Positions 42,324-46,471 of a stretch of DNA of 46,471 nt are shown here, piece after piece. The notes beneath the pieces are model-generated. The model worked only from the letters and a program-made list of their open reading frames with translations, was not told the origin of the DNA and made no database searches. Made by a program: the position numbers and the translations under genes. The DNA is from CAYRVF01 sp964427535 (GTDB lineage: Bacteria; Chloroflexota; Ktedonobacteria; Ktedonobacterales; JADMIN01). The stretch is from assembly GCA_964427535.1 (NCBI GenBank), contig CAYRVF010000021.1:1-46471 (forward strand). The letters are read 5' to 3'. The first letter of the stretch is position 1; each line of letters begins with the position of its first letter.

Positions 42324-43321
42324 TGCGGAGGATAACACCGTCACCCACACAGTCGTTGCCGTTGAGCGTCATTCTCTCCCTCACCGTCTATCGGCAGCTT
42401 CTCGCGCTCTGCCCGTCTGAGCTGCGCCGCGGCTATGCCTCGGAGATGCTGCAGGTCTTCAAGCAATGTTGCCGCGATGCGTACGCCGAGCAGGGTGTCT
42501 CGGGGGTCGCGCGCGTATGGCTCCCCACCTTGGGCGATCTGATGACCGGCGTGGCTGCCGAATATGTTGCTGTCTTGGCTCTCGCCTGGAAAGAGAACTG
42601 GCTCATGCATCGTGTACGCACGTCGGTCATCACCATCTTCTGCGCCTACATCGCGTTCATTCTCGCGGGCCTGGGCTTCCAGAAACTGACCGAATACGAC
42701 GACTTCATGGCGTCCGCGCGGACACACACGACGATCGGTCTCGCCTATAACGTCGTCGTCATCGGCGCCGTGCTCGCGTTGCTCGCCGTGCTTGCCGGCG
42801 GCCTGCCGCTGGCCGTCGCCGCCGTGCGCTATGCCCTCGCGAAAGGACGCAGGGATATTCTCCTGCTGATGAGTGTGCCTGTGCTCGTGGTGTTGCTGCT
42901 CGCCGCCTTCCTTATTGTCGGCGGGCGTCTCATCGGGCCGTCCAGCACACCACGGAGCATGTCGGATGCCGTTTCGTTCTTTGGTCTGCTCGTCGTGCTC
43001 GTTGGCGGCGCAATCGTCAGCGCGGGCGCTGTCTCGCTCGCGATTGCCCGCAGTGAGATCGCGCCCGCGCTCTACCGCTTCTCACGCGTGCCCGCTCTCG
43101 TCGCGACTGTCGCGATGGTTGCCATGCTCGCCGCAACCGTCGTCTGGGGCCTGAGCCTGCGGGCCGCCGTGCCACAGCTCTTCTACAGCAACGAGGGTAT
43201 CCGCGCTAGCAGCACCGCTGGCACCTGGGGAGTCATCGTCGCACTGATGGTCGTCGCGACTCTCGCGGCACTTGTCGGCGCCGCTCGGAGCTTGTCTCCA
43301 CGTCAGTTCGCGAGTGCGTGA
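42323..43321 (+). CDS. Membrane protein with permease-prefix-like N-terminus
   Basis: 332 residues from the ATG at 42323, with AGGAGG six bases upstream. A GTG at 42320 is also possible. The N-terminal 'YRQLLALCPSELRRGYASEMLQVFKQCCRDAYAEQGVSGVARVWLPTLGDLMTGVAAEYV' fits the permease-prefix-like domain seen next to PadR regulators and at the start of some permeases. About six to seven helices follow. It could be an accessory or sensor protein for the ABC transporter encoded next. Confidence 0.8.
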   Translation: MRRITPSPTQSLPLSVILSLTVYRQLLALCPSELRRGYASEMLQVFKQCCRDAYAEQGVSGVARVWLPTLGDLMTGVAAEYVAVLALAWKENWLMHRVRTSVITIFCAYIAFILAGLGFQKLTEYDDFMASARTHTTIGLAYNVVVIGAVLALLAVLAGGLPLAVAAVRYALAKGRRDILLLMSVPVLVVLLLAAFLIVGGRLIGPSSTPRSMSDAVSFFGLLVVLVGGAIVSAGAVSLAIARSEIAPALYRFSRVPALVATVAMVAMLAATVVWGLSLRAAVPQLFYSNEGIRASSTAGTWGVIVALMVVATLAALVGAARSLSPRQFASA

Positions 43322-43485
43322 GGGACCAGGCGCACCACGGACAGAAGCGCCTTCGCATCAGCCCTATAGCATCTCACACTATCACGAAGCATCCCTAACA
43401 AGTGAGCGGCAATTTTCTTGGGATTGTTGCCGCCAGGGGTCTTTGCGTCCCGTTTTCTCCCCACGAACGAAAGGCCGAATGGGCA

Positions 43486-44474
43486 ATGACAGATGGAGCA
43501 TCCAGCAGCACACGGCATGGCGACGCTACCGCCGGGTCAGGTGAGGTCGTGCTGCGGACACGCAAACTGACCAAGCGCTATGGCGAGCGTCTGGCCGTAG
43601 ATAGTCTCGACCTAGCGGCACGGCGCGGTGAGGTCTTCGGGTTCCTGGGTCCCAACGGCGCGGGCAAGACGACGACGATCCGTATGTGTCTTGGCCTTCT
43701 CTCGCCGACCGCTGGCAGCGTCGAAATCCTGGGGAGGGATGTCGCGCACGATGGCACGCGTGTGCTGCCCGAGTTGGGGCGCTAGTGGAACAGCCCGCGC
43801 TTTACCCCTACATGTCCGCGCGCAACAACCTGCGCGTTGTCGGCGATGCGCTGGGAGGCGTCTCCGAGGCGCGCATTGATGCGGTGCTGGAGCGCGTCGG
43901 CCTGCGCGACCGAGACCGTGATCGCGTGAAGACCTACTCGCTCGGCATGAAGCAGCGACTGGGCATCGCACTCGCGCTGCTGCAAGACCCCGATGTGCTG
44001 ATTCTCGATGAACCGACGAACGGACTAGATCCAGCCGGCATGGTCGAGATGCGCGACCTGCTACGCGGGCTGGCCGACGAGGGCAAGCTCGTCTTTGTCT
44101 CCAGCCATGTGCTCAGCGAGGTCCAGCAGATCTGCACGCGGGTGGCGATTCTCCGGCGTGGTCAGCTCGTCACCGAATCGAGTGTCGCGGAACTGACCCA
44201 CACACAGGGCGAGTTCGTCCTTCGGGTGGGTCGTCCAGAAGAGGCGCTCGCTTTGCTGCAGACGCAGCCGTGGGGCGCGACCGCGCGGCTGGACGACGGC
44301 CAGATCATCACGCCCGCGCCGAATGGCCAGAGCAGCGACCTGAATGTCTTTCTCGTCCGCGCGGGCTTCGTGCCGCAGGGCATCACGTCCTACGAGCAAG
44401 ATCTGGAGCAGGTCTTCCTGCGGCTGACCGGTCCGGCAGCCGAGCAGCGCGATACCATAGGAGGAGTACAATGA
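43486..44474 (+). CDS. ABC transporter ATP-binding protein, broken by a one-base frameshift
   Basis: The first part, 43486-43785 (99 residues, ATG start), ends at TAG 43783-43785 soon after Walker A GPNGAGKTT. The rest continues in the -1 frame from about 43780 to 44474: 'ALVEQPALYPYMSARNNLRVVGDALGG', signature YSLGMKQRLGIA, Walker B VLILDEPTNGLDP, and the switch His in FVSSHVLSE. Adding one G to the run 43776-43779 restores a 329-residue protein of normal bacitracin/Nat-type exporter length. The coding sequence on both sides is well conserved, so an assembly error or a very recent mutation is more likely than an old pseudogene. The fused protein would pair with the next permease. Confidence 0.88.
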
Positions 44475-45430
44475 GCGCGGCTTCACTCTCAACCACGACG
44501 GACCGCCTCAGTGCGAGCGAGGTCCGGGCACGCTTCTCGGGCCTGCTGCGTGGCGAGCTGCGCAAGATCGCTCACCTGCGCATCACCTGGGTCATGTCGA
44601 TCGTGTACATCCTCTTCATCGTCGGGACGCAGCTCATTCTGATCGGTAGCCCCAATACGAAGAGCCAGTTCCAGAGCAACCCGCTCGACTCCTTCTATGT
44701 GTTGATGGAGGGCGATTTGTCCTTCGTGCGCATCTTCAGCGGTGTCTTCCTGCTGATTCTGGCGGCGCACGTCATTGGCCTCGAATACCAGCACGGCACG
44801 ATCCGTATTCTCCTGGGGCGCGGCGTTGGGCGCCTGCAACTGCTGGGCGCGAAGATGCTGGCGCTCGCGCTGGTGGCGCTAAGCGTGGTTGCCGTGGGCC
44901 TGCTGATCGAGCTGGTGTTTGGGTGGGCTGTTGTGGTGTCGCTCGCGGGCGATACCCAACCCTGGCATGTGCTGGGCACGGAGTACTGGGTGGATGTGCG
45001 CTTCTATCTATTCTACGTGCTGCTTAACGCGGGTGTGACGCTGCTGCTGGCCATCGCGGCTTCTGTTGTCGGCCGGTCACTCGCGTTCGGGCTGACGGTA
45101 GGGCTGTGCTGGTTCGCCGTCGACAATCTGGCGTCGATCCCGCTTACGGTCGCCTTTCAGGTCACCCACAGCCACGTCTGGCTCGATATATCGAGCTTCC
45201 TGCTCGGTCCGCTGCTGAACCGGCTGCCAGACTACATCGCGCCGCCGTACCACCTCACGGTGCCGGGACCGCACGGCGCGGTCACCAGCGTGAATCCGGT
45301 GAGTGGGTTTGGCATCATGCCGCTGGTACACGTGAGCGGTGGGCGAGCGCTGGCCGTCATCCTGGCCTACGCCGCGCTCTTCGCGGTGGTCGCCGTCGTG
45401 CTGACGCGGCGCCGTGAGGTGCTAGAGTAA
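44471..45430 (+). CDS. ABC-2-type transporter permease
   Basis: 319 residues. AGGAGGAG precedes the ATG, which overlaps the ATPase stop in ATGA. About six helices are predicted. After a polar start, 'GLLRGELRKIAHLRITWVMSIVYILFIVGTQLIL' opens the first, and 'VIGLEYQHGTIRILLGRGVGRLQLLGAKMLAL' has the EYQxGTIR...R motif of ABC-2 permeases. It forms an exporter with the upstream ATPase, under PadR control. The gene itself is intact even though the ATPase gene is broken. Confidence 0.92.
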   Translation: MSAASLSTTTDRLSASEVRARFSGLLRGELRKIAHLRITWVMSIVYILFIVGTQLILIGSPNTKSQFQSNPLDSFYVLMEGDLSFVRIFSGVFLLILAAHVIGLEYQHGTIRILLGRGVGRLQLLGAKMLALALVALSVVAVGLLIELVFGWAVVVSLAGDTQPWHVLGTEYWVDVRFYLFYVLLNAGVTLLLAIAASVVGRSLAFGLTVGLCWFAVDNLASIPLTVAFQVTHSHVWLDISSFLLGPLLNRLPDYIAPPYHLTVPGPHGAVTSVNPVSGFGIMPLVHVSGGRALAVILAYAALFAVVAVVLTRRREVLE

Positions 45431-45499
45431 CCCCGCCGATCGTGATCCCTCGATCTGAAACACGACGCCAGTTGGATGCAGAGTCTCCGTGTGGACAAA

Positions 45500-45529
45500 A
45501 ACCCCTCTCCACCAGTGTGAAGAGGGGTT
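45500..45529 (-). terminator. Rho-independent terminator of pnp (possibly bidirectional)
   Basis: A perfect 9-base-pair stem (45500-45508 with 45521-45529) with a 12-base loop is followed on the minus strand by five T. It lies 25 bases after the pnp stop and 70 bases after the permease stop on the other strand. Confidence 0.85.
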
Positions 45530-45554
45530 CAAGGCGAGCTTCAGTGGACGCCCG

Positions 45555-46471
45555 CTAGAAGCGGTCGCCACCCTCGCGGCGTGGCCGGCCACCACCTGTT
45601 GACGGGCCACGGCCACCGCCACGGTTGTAGCCGCCGCCACCGCCGGAGCCGCGATCCGAGTAGAGACCGCTGCCACCGCGCGAGCCGCCGTAGCCGCCGC
45701 CACCACCATTGCCACCGCCATAGCCGCCACCGTCACGGCGCGGTGGGCGTCCGCCACCCGCACCGTCGCGGCGTGGGCCACGCTCTGCCGCCAGCTCCTC
45801 GGCGCTCGGCATCTCGCCCGAGAGCGCCGCCTTGCGCGAGAGATTGATGCGGCCCTGCGGGTCAACCTCGACCACCATCACGGTGATCTCGTCGCCGGGC
45901 TGCACCACGTCTTCTGGGCGGTTCACATGGTAGTCGGCGAGCTGGCTCGTGCGCACCAGGCCCTCCTTGCCGGGCAGGATCTCGACGAACGCGCCGAAAT
46001 CGACCAGGCGGCGGACGACGCCGGTGTAAATCTTGCCGACCTCGACCTCTTCCGTCAGCGCACGGACGGCGGCGAGGGCCTTGTTGGTGGCCTCGGCATC
46101 GGTCGCCGAGATGTGCACCGTGCCGTCCTCGTCGATCTCGATCTTCGCGCCCGACTCCTCCTGGATGCGGCGGACTGTCTTACCGCCCGGGCCAATGATC
46201 GTGCCGATCTTCTCGGGGTTGATCTTGACCGAGGTGATGCGCGGCGCGAACCGTGACAGCTCCTCGTTCGGCTCGGGCAGCGCCTCCAGCATCTTGTCCA
46301 TAATGTACATGCGGCCCTCTTTGGCTTGCGCCATCGCCTGGGCCAGGATCTCGGGCGTCAGGCCCTTGATCTTAATGTCCATCTGGAGGGCCGTCACGCC
46401 GTCGGCCGTTCCCGCGACCTTGAAGTCCATGTCGCCCATGGCGTCTTCGAGGCCCTGGATGTCCGTGAGAA
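45555..46471 (-). CDS. pnp: Polynucleotide phosphorylase, C-terminal part (5' end outside window)
   Basis: About 305 residues, with the frame continuing past the right edge. The internal 'LTDIQGLEDAMGDMDFKVAGT' is the conserved end of the second RNase PH domain. The KH domain follows with IIGPGGK, then the S1 domain ('VGKIYTGVVRRLVDFGAFVEILPGKEGLVRTSQLADYHV'). PNPase degrades RNA 3'-to-5' with phosphate and is part of the degradosome. The last about 75 residues are an RGG-type tail rich in Gly, Arg and Tyr, not present in the standard enzyme. It may bind RNA or drive condensation. The gene ends with a terminator at 45500-45529. Confidence 0.96.
   Translation of the reverse strand, partial: LTDIQGLEDAMGDMDFKVAGTADGVTALQMDIKIKGLTPEILAQAMAQAKEGRMYIMDKMLEALPEPNEELSRFAPRITSVKINPEKIGTIIGPGGKTVRRIQEESGAKIEIDEDGTVHISATDAEATNKALAAVRALTEEVEVGKIYTGVVRRLVDFGAFVEILPGKEGLVRTSQLADYHVNRPEDVVQPGDEITVMVVEVDPQGRINLSRKAALSGEMPSAEELAAERGPRRDGAGGGRPPRRDGGGYGGGNGGGGGYGGSRGGSGLYSDRGSGGGGGYNRGGGRGPSTGGGRPRREGGDRF

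Noticed and set aside
43686..44474. Separate second ABC ATPase starting at 43686
   Set aside because: Its first residues are out of frame with the Walker A part and have no family match. The ABC reading starts only near 43780 as the continuation of 43486-43785.
45600..45780. A tandem DNA repeat or CRISPR-like array
   Set aside because: The repeated bases encode the Gly/Arg/Tyr-rich tail of polynucleotide phosphorylase, and no spacers or repeat unit of constant length occur.

Overview
This window is about 46.5 kb of high-GC bacterial chromosome, assembled as a scaffold with three runs of N. Gene content suggests Chloroflexota, perhaps a Ktedonobacteria-like lineage. The signs are secreted sedolisin (S53) peptidases, a DnaB-DnaD-DnaC/DnaI replication cluster, PadR and ArsR regulators beside exporters, an Ecf module with a DUF2232-like membrane protein, and no lipopolysaccharide or outer-membrane genes. 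This placement is an inference, since no ribosomal RNA or other decisive marker is present. Genes are densely packed, often overlap by 4 bases, and mostly have clear GGAGG-type ribosome binding sites.

Layout. 1-3012: the end of an MFS transporter, then a proline-rich OB-fold-like anchored protein, a TM2 protein overlapping a DUF2752 protein, and a small membrane protein. 3205-4533: a sedolisin (minus strand), bounded by strong hairpins. 4848-9154: small membrane proteins, an MFS transporter, a HAD phosphatase and a NUDIX hydrolase. 9569-14677: a five-gene plus-strand operon made of an ABC1/UbiB-type kinase, a DUF2232-like candidate S-component, two Ecf ATPases and EcfT. 14690-18594: an MFS exporter with its ArsR regulator, a low-complexity assembly gap, and a GT-C glycosyltransferase. 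18664-24982: DNA polymerase III delta (holA), tRNA-Gln(CTG), an HD protein, an M50-type protease, an 18-residue basic miniprotein, a double-GNAT acetyltransferase, a secreted anchored protein and a GPR1/FUN34/YaaH-type acetate transporter.

25131-30101 is a replication cluster. Five DnaA-box-like sequences lie upstream of dnaB, whose product carries a 429-residue homing-endonuclease intein. A DnaD-domain protein and a DnaC/DnaI-type loader ATPase with a zinc-finger-like motif follow. Together they look like a helicase-plus-loader operon. 30223-33249 holds a convincingly coupled two-gene unit, a NdpA/YejK-like nucleoid-associated protein and a large membrane protein of unknown function cut by an assembly gap. 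It is the best candidate here for an uncharacterised system.

33507-36838 encodes two exported proteins, a second sedolisin and an Asp-box beta-propeller protein. After a small unknown gene and an artefactual 55-base duplication around an N gap, 37890-40904 encodes a Dna2-like fusion of an iron-sulfur nuclease and a helicase, followed by a family 4 uracil-DNA glycosylase. 41825-45430 is a PadR-controlled ABC exporter cluster whose ATPase gene has a one-base frameshift. The window ends inside pnp (polynucleotide phosphorylase), which has an RGG-like tail.
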